Positions 17,104 to 25,297 of a stretch of DNA of 64,000 nucleotides are shown here, piece after piece. The notes below the pieces were generated by a model. The model had not been told where the DNA came from, searched no databases, and saw only the letters and a list, made by a program, of their open reading frames with translations. Made by a program: the position numbers and the translations under genes. Source of the DNA: Nocardioides sp. (GTDB lineage: Bacteria > Actinomycetota > Actinomycetes > Propionibacteriales > Nocardioidaceae); contig NZ_SSXI01000113.1 in NCBI RefSeq assembly GCF_004803405.1, positions 1 through 64,000 of the forward strand, written 5' to 3'. Position 1 is the stretch's first letter. Every line of letters begins with the position of its first letter.

Positions 17104-17943
17104 TCAGGCGGTCACGAAGTCGATCAGCTCCTCGACCCGGCCGAGGAGGTCGGGCTCGAGGTCGGCGTACGAGCCGACCTTCGACAGGATGTGCTTCCAG
17201 GCGCGGGCGATGTCGGCCTGGTCGCGGTGCGGCCAGCCGAGCTGCTGGCAGATGCCCTTCTTCCACTCGACGTTGCGCGGGACGGAGGGCCAGGCGCGCA
17301 GCCCGAGCCGCTCGGGCTTCACGGCCTGCCAGACGTCCACGAACGGGTGACCGACGATCCGGACGTGCGGGCCGTTGGGGCCGCGGGCGATGGCATCGGC
17401 GATCCGGGACTCCTTGGAGCCCCGGACGAGATGGTCGACGAGCACGCCGACCCTTCGCTCGGGTCCGGGCCGGAAGGAGACCAGGTGGTCGGCGAGGTCG
17501 TCGACACCACCGAGGTACTCCACGACCACGCCCTCGATCCGCAGGTCGTCGCCCCAGACCTTCTCGACGAGCTCGGCGTCATGTCGTCCCTCCACGAAGA
17601 TGCGGCTCGCCCGGGCCACCCGCGCCTTCGCGTCGTGGACGGCGATCGAGCCGCTCGCGGTGCGTGTCGGCGCCGCGGGACCGGCCTTGCGGACCGGCGC
17701 GGTCAGGATGACCGGCCTGCCCTCGAGCAGGAAGCCCGGACCCAGGGGGAAGGTACGACGCCTGCCGCGCCGGTCCTCGAGGGTCAGGGTGTGCAGGTCC
17801 CGGTCGACGGCGACGATCTCCCCGCACCAGTCCGCGGTCACCTCCTCGACGACCTGGCCGATGTCCGCGGGCGCCTCCACGGCGCGTCCACGCTTCGGCA
17901 CGTTCCAGTCACCGGCCAGCACGTCGGTCCCGTAGCGATCCAC
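17104..17943 (-). CDS. DUF3097 protein with Toprim-like segment
   Basis: Actinobacteria-restricted conserved protein of about 279 residues. The N terminus ([13 protein letters not shown]) matches the family start; a middle segment IFVEGRHDAELVEKVWGDDL ... GVLVDHLVRGSKE looks like a Toprim fold (conserved Glu, then an Asp-x-x in place of DxD), as in RNase M5. The C-terminal part (PFVDVWQAVKPERLGL; NVEWKKGICQQLGWP) is family-specific. GTG 17943 was chosen over TTG 17952 because TACGGT sits 8 nt before it as a leaderless -10 and it gives the familiar N terminus. Function unknown; a nucleic-acid role is inferred from the Toprim resemblance. Confidence 0.8.
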   Translation of the reverse strand: MDRYGTDVLAGDWNVPKRGRAVEAPADIGQVVEEVTADWCGEIVAVDRDLHTLTLEDRRGRRRTFPLGPGFLLEGRPVILTAPVRKAGPAAPTRTASGSIAVHDAKARVARASRIFVEGRHDAELVEKVWGDDLRIEGVVVEYLGGVDDLADHLVSFRPGPERRVGVLVDHLVRGSKESRIADAIARGPNGPHVRIVGHPFVDVWQAVKPERLGLRAWPSVPRNVEWKKGICQQLGWPHRDQADIARAWKHILSKVGSYADLEPDLLGRVEELIDFVTA

Positions 17944-18004
17944 GACGGACAACCGTAGGTCGTCGCCAGGGCTCGGCCACGGTGCCGCGCCGGGACCTCC
18001 AGGG

Positions 18005-18262
18005 TCAGCTCTTCTGCGCCCCGGGGGACTCCTCGGGCGGCGGCGGGTCGGCGGTCTCGCCGTCGGTCCCGACCCCTTCCGCCGGAGCGTAGGCCGTCTC
18101 GTCCTCGGGCTTGCCCTCCTCCTCGAGGAGCCCCTCGGCCGTCTCGCCCGGGGGCAGGCCCTCGGCGAGCGGGTTGTCCTCGCTCGGGACCAGGTCCTCG
18201 GGCAGTGCCTCGTCCGGGACTCCGACCTGTCCGGCCTGCTTGCTCTCGTCGTTGTGGCTCAT
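18005..18262 (-). CDS. Small acidic, probably disordered protein
   Basis: An 85-residue protein almost without hydrophobic core: rich in Glu, Asp, Pro and Gly (PSEDNPLAEGLPPGETAEGL; EEEGKPEDETA). It has no signal, membrane or recognised domain. ATG 18262 is preceded by a GGGGAGG-type ribosome-binding site on the minus strand, which supports real translation. It follows the MBL hydrolase by 18 nt on the same strand and probably shares its transcript. No function can be assigned. Confidence 0.55.
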   Translation of the reverse strand: MSHNDESKQAGQVGVPDEALPEDLVPSEDNPLAEGLPPGETAEGLLEEEGKPEDETAYAPAEGVGTDGETADPPPPEESPGAQKS

Positions 18263-18280
18263 GGGGAGGCGGTACCCGCC

Positions 18281-19126
18281 TCAGACCAGCGGCAGTCGCC
18301 TCGCGCCGCGGGGCAGCTGCGCGTAACCGATGCGGACGGCGTCCTCGAGCGACTCGGTCGGATAGGGCCACTCCGCGCTGGCGAGCGCCTCGGCCAGCGG
18401 CACGCCGCGCGAGGCGAGGTCGCGGATCGTCTCGCCGACGGCCCGGATCCCGTCGCACTGTTCCTCCACGAACCCCCGGTCCACGACGGCGCCGTGACCC
18501 GGCACGACCACCGAGGCGGGGGTCAGCAGGCCCAGCACGAGGTCGAGGGTCTGCGCCCACTCCAGCGGAAAGCTGTCGGCGCCGAACGCCGGGGGAGCCG
18601 ACTCCTCGACCAGGTCGCCGGCGAGCAGCACGTCGGCATCGGGCACCCGAACCACCAGGTCGCCGGCAGTGTGCCCGCGGCCCGGGTGCACCAGCTCGAC
18701 CTGGCGGTCGCCGATGTCGATCACCGCGGCGCTGGAGAACGTCCGGTTCGCGGGCAGGATCGCCGTCGCGAGCACCTCGGCCGCGCGAGGGTCCGTTGAG
18801 GCTCGATACTGCTCCATGATCCGCTCGCCCGCGGTGACCGTGCGTGCGGCGGCCTCGTCGGTGGCGTGGATCGGCAGGTCGTCGTACTCCTCGGCGAAGG
18901 TGGCGTTGCCGAAGGTGTGGTCGAAGTGCTCGTGGGTGTTGACGACCGCGACGACCTCGCCGGCGCCGAGCGCGCGGACGTCTGCGACGACCTCCCGGGC
19001 GGCCGCGGCCGAGGCGTGGGTGTCCACGACGACCAGGCCCCGCTGGCCGCCGACGACGGTCACGTTGACGTCGAACCAGGGGTAGCGGGAGACCCAGACC
19101 CGGTCGGCGACCTCGGTGAACGGCAC
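18281..19126 (-). CDS. Metallo-beta-lactamase-fold hydrolase
   Basis: A 281-residue MBL-fold enzyme with NTHEHFDHTFGN (HxHxDH metal motif near residue 63), the second-site histidine in HPGRGHTAGDL, the bridging Asp in VLLAGDLVE, and the last histidine in VVPGHGAVV. It lacks a signal peptide, so it is cytoplasmic. Closest in general layout to quinoprotein-relay/SoxH-like MBL hydrolases, substrate unknown. GTG 19126 is preceded by TAGCCT at 6 nt, a leaderless arrangement. It is followed by the small acidic gene. Confidence 0.8.
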   Translation of the reverse strand: MPFTEVADRVWVSRYPWFDVNVTVVGGQRGLVVVDTHASAAAAREVVADVRALGAGEVVAVVNTHEHFDHTFGNATFAEEYDDLPIHATDEAAARTVTAGERIMEQYRASTDPRAAEVLATAILPANRTFSSAAVIDIGDRQVELVHPGRGHTAGDLVVRVPDADVLLAGDLVEESAPPAFGADSFPLEWAQTLDLVLGLLTPASVVVPGHGAVVDRGFVEEQCDGIRAVGETIRDLASRGVPLAEALASAEWPYPTESLEDAVRIGYAQLPRGARRLPLV

Positions 19127-19132
19127 CTGCTC

Positions 19133-19138
19133 AGGCTA
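19133..19138 (-). promoter_or_regulatory. Probable leaderless -10 element (TAGCCT) of the MBL gene
   Basis: Minus-strand TAGCCT ends 6 nt before GTG 19126. No ribosome-binding site is seen. Confidence 0.5.
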
Positions 19139-19170
19139 GGGGCTCGGCCCAGCGAGTCCAACCGGCCCCG

Positions 19171-19227
19171 GCTGGACCCGGCTGGACCCGGCTAGCCCAG
19201 AACTAGCCCCGAACTAGCCCCGAACTA
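19171..19227. repeat. Two adjoining short tandem repeats
   Basis: A 10-bp unit GCTGGACCCG occurs twice, with a diverged third copy. It is followed by an 11-bp unit AACTAGCCCCG, twice complete and once partial. The second array runs into the stop codon (CTA on this strand) of the DUF2470-like gene, so that stop codon is itself part of a repeat unit. Confidence 0.8.
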
Positions 19228-19962
19228 GCACAGACCGGCATGCAGCTCGGTGCGCAGCAGCTCCCCGAGCTCCTCGGCGCTCCGCGCGGAGCGGGCGAAC
19301 GTCAGCTCCGAGCGGTGCCCACCGGAGGCGTCCACCCACTGCAGCTCGACGCCGTCGGCGCGGAGGTCGGCAAGGTGCACTCCGGCGATCTCGGCCACGC
19401 GGGTACCGGTCGTCGTGGAGACCGCGCGACGCAGCTCGTCCTGGTGGCAGCTGTTGGCGTGCTCGGCCGAGCGCTGCAGGAAGCCGCGGTTGAGGTCGTG
19501 CTCGCGGGAGACGAAGTCGGCGAGCGGGACCCGGAAGCTGGCGCCATCCGGGGCGCTGGCCCGCGACAGCAGGACGTAGCCCAGGTGGAGCGAGACCCGC
19601 ATCCGGACCTCGCCGCAGCACGGGCAGTCCTCGAGACCGGTCGCCTCGAGCCGGCCGTACAGGGTGAGTGATGCCTCCCGGTCGGGGGAGCCGGCGCTGC
19701 CGAGCCCGCTGCCGACGGTGAGTACGGCGCCGCGGCGGTCGGTGGCGGCCTGGCCCAGGGCCGAGCCGGCGGGACAGGAGAAGACCGGACGGCCACTGTG
19801 GTCCTGCAGGTCGAGGTCGGGCTCGTCGAGACCGGCGACCACGTCGTCGACCCCGTCGACGACCAGCTGCACCTCCTGGGGACAGGCGAGGATGCTCCGC
19901 GCCGCAGCCGCGAGGCGGCTCACGTCGACTCGTCCGGTGTCGATGCCGGGACCGGGGGTCAC
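19225..19962 (-). CDS. DUF2470-like (HugZ C-terminal type) protein, iron-regulated
   Basis: A 245-residue cytoplasmic protein. The N-terminal part (residues 10-85) resembles a split-barrel FMN/haem-binding region (PVFSCPAGSALGQAA ... GAVLTVGSG; SLTLYGRLEATG). The C-terminal part (HANSCHQDELRRAVS ... IAGVHLADLRADGVELQW ... AEELGELLRTEL) follows the DUF2470 pattern of haem-utilisation proteins. The start is GTG 19962 with a GGAAGGAG ribosome-binding site; the frame runs open far upstream, but that region holds regulatory sites and hrcA in other frames. A DtxR/IdeR iron box 28 nt upstream indicates repression by iron. Haem handling is inferred. Confidence 0.7.
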   Translation of the reverse strand: MTPGPGIDTGRVDVSRLAAAARSILACPQEVQLVVDGVDDVVAGLDEPDLDLQDHSGRPVFSCPAGSALGQAATDRRGAVLTVGSGLGSAGSPDREASLTLYGRLEATGLEDCPCCGEVRMRVSLHLGYVLLSRASAPDGASFRVPLADFVSREHDLNRGFLQRSAEHANSCHQDELRRAVSTTTGTRVAEIAGVHLADLRADGVELQWVDASGGHRSELTFARSARSAEELGELLRTELHAGLC

Positions 19963-19990
19963 GTCCGACTCCTTCCGCCGTGGTGCTTGA

Positions 19991-20009
19991 TAAGGTGAGC
20001 CTAACCTAC
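19991..20009 (-). promoter_or_regulatory. DtxR/IdeR-type iron box
   Basis: TAAGGTGAGCCTAACCTAC matches the 19-bp iron-box consensus TTAGGTNAGSCTNACCTAA at 17 of 19 positions, with the palindromic core AGGTGAGCCTAACCT. It lies 28 nt upstream of the DUF2470-like start and would block its promoter when iron is abundant. Confidence 0.8.
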
Positions 20010-20086
20010 ACCGTAGGCGTCGGGGATGGCTCGCCGGCTGGATCGGCGATCGCCGGTCACCGCTTTGGTGCCGCCGAGCGCTACGA

Positions 20087-20113
20087 TTGGCACTCGTCGA
20101 AGTGGAGTGCCAA
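20087..20113 (+). promoter_or_regulatory. CIRCE operator (HrcA binding site)
   Basis: Perfect inverted repeat TTGGCACTC-N9-GAGTGCCAA with the exact 9-nt spacer of CIRCE (consensus TTAGCACTC-N9-GAGTGCTAA); both arms carry the same A-to-G change. It ends 14 nt before hrcA, indicating autoregulation of hrcA-dnaJ. Confidence 0.92.
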
Positions 20114-20127
20114 GCAAGGGGGTGGGC

Positions 20128-21153
20128 ATGCAGGAGGACCGCAGGCTCGCTGTCCTGCGAGCGATCGTCGAGGACTACGTCGCCACCGAGGAGCCCGTCG
20201 GCTCCAAGGCGCTCGTTGAGCGGCACCACCTCAACGTCTCGCCGGCAACGATCCGCAACGACATGGCCGCGCTGGAGGACGAGGGCTACCTCGCCCAGCC
20301 CCACACCAGTGCCGGACGGGTGCCGACCGACAAGGGCTACCGGCTGTTCGTCGACCGCCTCTCCACCGTGAAGCCCATGACGGCCGCCGAGCGTCGGGCG
20401 ATCGCGAGCTTCCTCGACGGCGCGGTCGACCTCGACGACGTCGTGCACCGGTCGGTCCGGTTGCTCGCACAGCTGACGCGCCAGGTCGCGGTCGTGCAGT
20501 ACCCCACGCTCTCGCGCTCCACCGTGCGCCACATCGAGGTCGTGGCGCTCACGCCGACTCGCCTGCTGCTCGTGCTGATCCTCAGCAGCGGTCGCGTGGA
20601 GCAACGCCTGGTGGATCTCGAGGCGGGGCTCGGCGAGGACGAGCTGGCCGCCTTGCGCACCCGGCTCAACCTCGCAGCCACCGGTGAGGTGATCGCCGAG
20701 GCGACCGCCGCGCTCGACGCCCTGGCCCGGCACACGCCCGGCAGCCCGGAGCCCACGAGGTCGACGGTCGCCGTGGTGGAGGCGCTCATCGAGGCGATGA
20801 GCGACCACCGCTCCGACGAGCGGATCGCGGTCGGGGGCACCGCGAACCTCGCCCGGTTCGGCGACAGCTTCGACACCTCGGTGAAGCCGCTGCTCGAGGC
20901 GCTGGAGGAGCAGGTCGTGCTGCTCAAGCTGCTCGGCGAGGCCACCGGCGGGGGCACAGTGACGGTGCGGATCGGCGCCGAGGGTCCCTACGAGCAGCTG
21001 GCGTCGACCAGTGTCGTCGCGACGGGCTACGGCCCCGACGACGCGCTTGCCTCGCTCGGCATCGTGGGCCCGACCCGGATGGACTACCCCGGAACGATGG
21101 CGGCGGTGCGCGCGGTGGCACGCTACGTGTCGCGCATCCTCGACGAGAGCTGA
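20128..21153 (+). CDS. hrcA: Heat-inducible transcription repressor HrcA
   Basis: Represses class I heat-shock genes by binding CIRCE; activity depends on GroEL. The 341-residue product has the N-terminal winged helix ([26 protein letters not shown] ends the first part; [38 protein letters not shown]) and the C-terminal dimerisation/GAF-like domain. Length is normal. ATG 20128 was chosen although the frame is open upstream, because the upstream DNA holds the CIRCE site. It is followed 14 nt later by dnaJ, the standard hrcA-dnaJ operon. Confidence 0.96.
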   Translation: MQEDRRLAVLRAIVEDYVATEEPVGSKALVERHHLNVSPATIRNDMAALEDEGYLAQPHTSAGRVPTDKGYRLFVDRLSTVKPMTAAERRAIASFLDGAVDLDDVVHRSVRLLAQLTRQVAVVQYPTLSRSTVRHIEVVALTPTRLLLVLILSSGRVEQRLVDLEAGLGEDELAALRTRLNLAATGEVIAEATAALDALARHTPGSPEPTRSTVAVVEALIEAMSDHRSDERIAVGGTANLARFGDSFDTSVKPLLEALEEQVVLLKLLGEATGGGTVTVRIGAEGPYEQLASTSVVATGYGPDDALASLGIVGPTRMDYPGTMAAVRAVARYVSRILDES

Positions 21154-21167
21154 AAGCGAATAGCCAC

Positions 21168-22331
21168 GTGAGCCAGGACCTCTACGAGCTGCTGGGTGTC
21201 GACCGCAATGCGGACGCGGACACCATCAAGAAGGCCTACCGCCGCCTCGCCCGGCAGCTCCATCCCGACGTCAACCCCGACGCCGAGAGCCAGGAGAAGT
21301 TCAAGCAGGTGTCGGCCGCCTACGAGGTGCTGTCCGACCCGCAGAAGCGTTCAGCCTACGATCGCGGCGCCGACCCGTTCGGCGGCGGCTTCGGCGGCCA
21401 GGGCGCCGGCTTCTCGTTCACCGACATCATGGACGCCTTCTTCGGCGGCACTCCCGGCGCCGCCGGCGGGCGTGGACCGCGCCCCCGGGTGCGGCGGGGC
21501 CAAGACGCCCTGATTCGGCTGGAGGTCGACCTGGCCGAGGCCGCCTTCGGCGTCTCTCGCGAGCTCAAGGTGGACACCGCGGTCCGATGCTCGACCTGTG
21601 GCGGCGACGGCGCTGCGCCCGGCAGCCACCCGGTGCCCTGCGAGACCTGCCGGGGCGCGGGCGAGGTCGCCCACGTCCAACGCTCCTTCCTCGGCGAGAT
21701 CCGCACCCTGCGCCCGTGCGCCGCCTGTCGCGGGTACGGCTCGATCATCCCCGACCCCTGCCGCGAGTGCGCGGGCGACGGCCGGGTCCGCTCGCGTCGC
21801 AGCCTGACCGTGAAGATCCCTGCCGGCGTCGACACCGGCACCCGGGTCCAGCTCGCCGAACAGGGCGAGGTCGGTCCCGGCGGCGGCCCGGCCGGCGACC
21901 TCTACGTCGAGATCCACGTCGCGCCGCACCCGGTCTTCATCCGCAACGGCAACGACCTGCATTGCACGGTCTCGGTGCCGATGACCGCCGCGGCGCTCGG
22001 CACCACGATCACGATGCCCACCCTCGAGGCCGACCTCGAGCAGGGCGCGGGCTCCGGGGTGGAGACGGACTTCGAGCTCCCCATCCCGCCCGGCACGCAG
22101 TCCGGCCACGAGATCACGCTGCGCGGTCGAGGCGTTCCAGGCCTGCGCGGCGGCCGCGGTGACCTGATCGTCACGGTCGCGGTGGAGACCCCCGCCCGTC
22201 TCGACGCCCGCCAGGAGCAGCTGCTCCGTGAGCTCGCGCAGATCCGTGGCGAGGAGCAGCCCGCCGGGGCGATGCGGCCCGCGCACAAGTCGGTCTTCGG
22301 TCGGCTCCGCGACGCGTTCACCGCGCACTGA
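21168..22331 (+). CDS. dnaJ: Chaperone protein DnaJ
   Basis: Co-chaperone stimulating DnaK ATPase. The 387-residue product has an N-terminal J domain with the HPD motif ([10 protein letters not shown] near residue 34), a short Gly/Phe region ([14 protein letters not shown]), four CxxCxGxG zinc-binding repeats ([32 protein letters not shown]), and the C-terminal substrate-binding domains. This is the HrcA-linked, second actinobacterial DnaJ (DnaJ2 type). GTG 21168 fits the canonical N terminus [10 protein letters not shown]. Heat-shock control comes through CIRCE upstream of hrcA. Confidence 0.96.
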   Translation: MSQDLYELLGVDRNADADTIKKAYRRLARQLHPDVNPDAESQEKFKQVSAAYEVLSDPQKRSAYDRGADPFGGGFGGQGAGFSFTDIMDAFFGGTPGAAGGRGPRPRVRRGQDALIRLEVDLAEAAFGVSRELKVDTAVRCSTCGGDGAAPGSHPVPCETCRGAGEVAHVQRSFLGEIRTLRPCAACRGYGSIIPDPCRECAGDGRVRSRRSLTVKIPAGVDTGTRVQLAEQGEVGPGGGPAGDLYVEIHVAPHPVFIRNGNDLHCTVSVPMTAAALGTTITMPTLEADLEQGAGSGVETDFELPIPPGTQSGHEITLRGRGVPGLRGGRGDLIVTVAVETPARLDARQEQLLRELAQIRGEEQPAGAMRPAHKSVFGRLRDAFTAH

Positions 22332-22353
22332 CCCGCGGGCCCAGGCCGAGCCG

Positions 22354-23094
22354 GTGACCCTGCCCCAGCACCTCGTCCCGTCCCTGGACGGCGTCGCCCC
22401 CGGCGATGCCGTGACCGTCGAGGGGGACGAGGCGCACCACGCCGTCGTCGTACGACGCCTGCGGCTGGGCGAGGCCGTGCAGCTCGCCGACGGCGCGGGC
22501 CGCGTGGTGACCGGCGCGGTGAGCGCGACCGGGAAGCGGGCGTTCACGGTGGTCGCCGCCGAGGTCGTCGACCATCCCGAGCCGCAGCCCCGGCTCGTCG
22601 TCGTGCAGGCACTGCCCAAGGGCGACCGCGGCGAGCTGGCCGTCGAGGTGCTCACCGAGATCGGTGTCGCCCGAATCGTCCCGTGGGCGGCGGCGCGCAG
22701 CGTCGCCGTGTGGAAGGGAGAGCGCGCCGCGAAGTCGCATGCGAAGTGGCAGGCCACGGCTCGCGAAGCCGCGAAGCAGTCACGCCGGGCGTGGCACCCC
22801 GAGGTCACTCCGCTGGCGTCGACCGCCGACCTGGCCGCCCTGGTCGCCGGCGTCGACCTCGCCGTCGTACTCCACGAGGACGCCACCGAGCCCCTGCCGG
22901 CGATCGCGGTGCCGCAGGACGGCGAGATCCTGGTCGTGGTCGGCCCGGAGGGCGGGCTCACCGACGAGGAGGTGGCGCACCTGGTCACCGCCGGCGCCGT
23001 CGCGGTACGGCTCGGCGCGGAGGTGCTCCGCACCTCGACGGCCGGCCTGGCCGCAGTCTCCGCGCTGTTGGCGCGGACGCCGCGGTGGGGCTGA
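22354..23094 (+). CDS. rsmE: 16S rRNA (uracil-1498-N3)-methyltransferase
   Basis: SPOUT-class methyltransferase acting on U1498 of 16S rRNA. The 246-residue product has the N-terminal PUA-like part (GDEAHHAVVVRRLRLGEAV) and the knotted SAM-binding C-terminal part (EILVVVGPEGGLTDEEV; VRLGAEVLRTSTAGLAAVSA). Those are the diagnostic RsmE motifs. GTG 22354 starts 22 nt after dnaJ and gives a normal N terminus (TLPQHLVPSLDG); the frame is open upstream inside dnaJ. The hrcA-dnaJ-rsmE order is conserved in actinobacteria. A long palindromic repeat follows the stop codon. Confidence 0.93.
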   Translation: MTLPQHLVPSLDGVAPGDAVTVEGDEAHHAVVVRRLRLGEAVQLADGAGRVVTGAVSATGKRAFTVVAAEVVDHPEPQPRLVVVQALPKGDRGELAVEVLTEIGVARIVPWAAARSVAVWKGERAAKSHAKWQATAREAAKQSRRAWHPEVTPLASTADLAALVAGVDLAVVLHEDATEPLPAIAVPQDGEILVVVGPEGGLTDEEVAHLVTAGAVAVRLGAEVLRTSTAGLAAVSALLARTPRWG

Positions 23095-23103
23095 GCGGGC
23101 TGC

Positions 23104-23193
23104 CGGTTTCCCAAGGTATGCAGGCGAACCTGCACATCCCTCGCCGTACAGCGCTAGGGAAGTGCAGGTTCGCCTGCATACCTTGAGAAACCG
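23104..23193. repeat. Dispersed long palindromic repeat, copy 1
   Basis: Two 32-bp arms (23104-23135 and 23162-23193) matching at 31 of 32 positions, around a 26-nt centre with an inner TCCCT/AGGGA stem and CGTAC. The arms share the core AAGGTATGCAGGCGAACCTG with copies at 53471 and 55537. It lies between convergent genes, 9 nt after rsmE. Confidence 0.9.
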
Positions 23194-23233
23194 ACCACGA
23201 ACCGACCACGAACCGACCACTCACCGACCACGA
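23190..23233. repeat. 11-bp tandem repeat, four units
   Basis: ACCGACCACGA repeated four times in a row (third unit ACCGACCACTC), directly abutting the right arm of the palindromic repeat. It is non-coding and ends 10 nt before the AlkZ-like gene's stop. Confidence 0.85.
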
Positions 23234-23243
23234 GCCGACCCAC

Positions 23244-24296
23244 CTACCGGGCCAGCAGGACCTCCACCCGCGCGACCTCCTCGTCGAGCTCAGCCCGCTC
23301 GCGCCTCGTCAGCGGTCGCAGCAGCTCGGCCACGACGACCCGGCCGTCCTCGACGCGCCAGAGCCCCTCGAGCCAGCCGTCGACGAAGAGCGTCATCAGC
23401 TGCGCGCCGTTGACGCCCATCCAGGCGACGCGCTTCTCGGGCTCTGTCACCCGGTTGCGGGCGGCGTGGGAGAGCCACACGTTGTCGTAGTTGCCCAGCA
23501 GTCGCACCGGCGCTGGTGCGTCCTCCTCGGCGGTCGGAGCATCCGCCACGTCGTAGAGGACCTTGCCGTCCTCGTCCTCGTGCACCTCCAGGTCGTCCAT
23601 CGCCTTGAGCACCGGTCCGAGCCTGGTGATCGCTGTCCATGCCGTCACGTCGGCAGCGCTGGCCGGCCCGAACGCCCGCAGGTAGCGCCGCACGATCGCC
23701 GGCACGTCGGGGTCGCGCAGTGGCCCGCCGACCCAGCGGTCGACGAAGTCGTAGGTCACCGCGGTCGACCCGGTCGGCTTCCAGCAGCCGCGGGGCGGCA
23801 GCTGGGCGAGCACCTCGGTCACCCGCGCCAGCTGGCCGAGCTGCGCGGGTGAGTGCTCGGGGAAACGCTCGGCCAGGGCGGCGCCGAGCGCGCGCTGGGG
23901 GAGCGGGCCGTCGGCCAGCACCTCCCGCACCGCCGCCCGGAACGCCTCCCGGTCGACCGAGCGCGCGTCGCCGATCGCCTGGCTCTGCTTGATCTCGCGT
24001 TCGCGCACCGGGGCCGCCCACACCGGCAGGGTCAGCGCGTCCTCGGGCACATGCAGGTGGACCGTGTCGCGCAGGCTCAAGACCCGCACCAGCGAGCCGT
24101 CCTCGATCTGCTTGCTCACCATCCAGGGGTCGACGCTCTCGAGCCGCGCGGCAAGGGAGAGGTACGGCGGCAGCGACTCTTGTGCCTGCAGGCCCACCAG
24201 GTGCTGCACCATCGCCGTCGGCTCGGTCGCCTCCCGCTGGAGCAGGTGCTGGCGCAGCAGCAGCGTGCGGTTGAGGCGGCGACGAGTGAACCTCAT
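23244..24296 (-). CDS. Winged-helix DNA-binding domain protein, AlkZ/AlkX (HTH_42) family
   Basis: A 350-residue protein of the HTH_42 superfamily, whose studied members (AlkZ, YcaQ) are DNA glycosylases that unhook interstrand crosslinks. The catalytic Q-x-Q signature is visible as VGLQAQESLPPYLSL near residue 33, followed by three winged-helix-like repeats and a beta-barrel part (APVRLLGNYDNVWLSH; GWLEGLWRVEDGRVVVAEL). Length is right for the family. ATG 24296 is preceded 6 nt upstream by TAGCGT, a leaderless-type -10. It is a single gene between a convergent repeat region and the GerMN lipoprotein gene. Glycosylase activity is inferred from the motif. Confidence 0.75.
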   Translation of the reverse strand: MRFTRRRLNRTLLLRQHLLQREATEPTAMVQHLVGLQAQESLPPYLSLAARLESVDPWMVSKQIEDGSLVRVLSLRDTVHLHVPEDALTLPVWAAPVREREIKQSQAIGDARSVDREAFRAAVREVLADGPLPQRALGAALAERFPEHSPAQLGQLARVTEVLAQLPPRGCWKPTGSTAVTYDFVDRWVGGPLRDPDVPAIVRRYLRAFGPASAADVTAWTAITRLGPVLKAMDDLEVHEDEDGKVLYDVADAPTAEEDAPAPVRLLGNYDNVWLSHAARNRVTEPEKRVAWMGVNGAQLMTLFVDGWLEGLWRVEDGRVVVAELLRPLTRRERAELDEEVARVEVLLAR

Positions 24297-24302
24297 GACG
24301 GC

Positions 24303-24308
24303 ACGCTA
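24303..24308 (-). promoter_or_regulatory. Probable leaderless -10 element (TAGCGT) of the AlkZ-like gene
   Basis: Minus-strand TAGCGT lies 6 nt before ATG 24296, without a ribosome-binding site. Confidence 0.45.
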
Positions 24309-24343
24309 GGGACCGGCACCGACATCGACCCCGCGTCAGCCGG

Positions 24344-25264
24344 TCACTGGACGGTGATCCGCTTGGTGTCCACGGTCGGTCCAGGGCCTTCGCCGTCGGA
24401 CGGGTCGTCGGTCCGCGCGACGAACGTGTAGTCGCCCGGCGGCAGGCTGCTCGCGTCGACCTCGGTCCGCCACGGGTAGAGCTTGTCCATGTATCCCTCG
24501 GCCTGGGCGAAGCCCTCGAGCACGACCGTGCCGGCGGAGTCCTGCATCTCCCAGATCACGGTCGCCTCGAACGAGCTGGCCCTGCCCTCGGCGACGAAGC
24601 GGTCGGAGACGCCCGTGCCCTCCGCAGGCTCGGTGATGTTGACGAACGCAAGCACCTCGAGCTCGGGCGTGGCCTTCAGGCCGGCCCCGACCGTCACCCC
24701 GAGGAGCGTGGAGGCCGGCCTGCCGTCGTACTGCACCCGGACCGGGAGGCGCTTCCCGACGACGCCCTGAAGCGTGTAGACGAGCTGCTGCACGGCCAGC
24801 TTCGCCTGTGCGCGGTCGAGGCGGCCCTGCTCCAGCCAGGACTCCTCGGGGACCTCGACGACGATCGCGTCGGCCTCCAGGGTGACGGCGGTGAAGCGGC
24901 CGCCGGGCCACAGCGTGCGGTAGTCGGGGTCGACCGGGTCGCCCTGGGTGACCGCGGCCGCGGCCCCTACGAGTCGCTCGACGCCAGTGACGCGGGTGAA
25001 CTCGCGGTACAGCCGGTCGCCACCGGGGGTGTCCCCGACGTAGTACACGGGGACCGCGGCCCCTTCGCCCATGCCGTCATCGGTCGGCCCGCTGGTGGGC
25101 TCGGTGGTCGCATCGGTGGTGGTGTCGGCGGCGCTCGGGGTGCTGGCGGGCGTGCTCGGCCGGTCGCCGGCGTCCCGGCTCTCGTCACCGCAGCCGGCCA
25201 GCAGGCCGAGTGCGAGAACCGCCCCGGTCAGGACGGACACGGTGCGTCTGGGGGTGTGCTGCAT
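24344..25264 (-). CDS. GerMN/Gmad2-domain lipoprotein, second GerMN gene of the sigma-factor operon
   Basis: A 306-residue predicted lipoprotein: signal VLTGAVLALGLLAGCG with lipobox LAGC, a Thr/Ser/Pro linker to about residue 65, a GerMN domain (PVYYVGDTPGGDRLYREF ... AQAKLAVQQLVYTLQGVVG), and a C-terminal Ig-like Gmad2 domain (FVNITEPAEG ... VIWEMQDSAGTVVLEGFAQ). GerMN-Gmad2 proteins occur in non-sporulating actinobacteria, where their cell-surface role is unknown. ATG 25264 has a GGGAGGA ribosome-binding site. It is a paralogue of the gene 33 nt upstream and most likely in its operon. Confidence 0.8.
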   Translation of the reverse strand: MQHTPRRTVSVLTGAVLALGLLAGCGDESRDAGDRPSTPASTPSAADTTTDATTEPTSGPTDDGMGEGAAVPVYYVGDTPGGDRLYREFTRVTGVERLVGAAAAVTQGDPVDPDYRTLWPGGRFTAVTLEADAIVVEVPEESWLEQGRLDRAQAKLAVQQLVYTLQGVVGKRLPVRVQYDGRPASTLLGVTVGAGLKATPELEVLAFVNITEPAEGTGVSDRFVAEGRASSFEATVIWEMQDSAGTVVLEGFAQAEGYMDKLYPWRTEVDASSLPPGDYTFVARTDDPSDGEGPGPTVDTKRITVQ

Positions 25265-25297
25265 GGGCTCGATCCTCCCGCGATCGTTGGCTGGATG

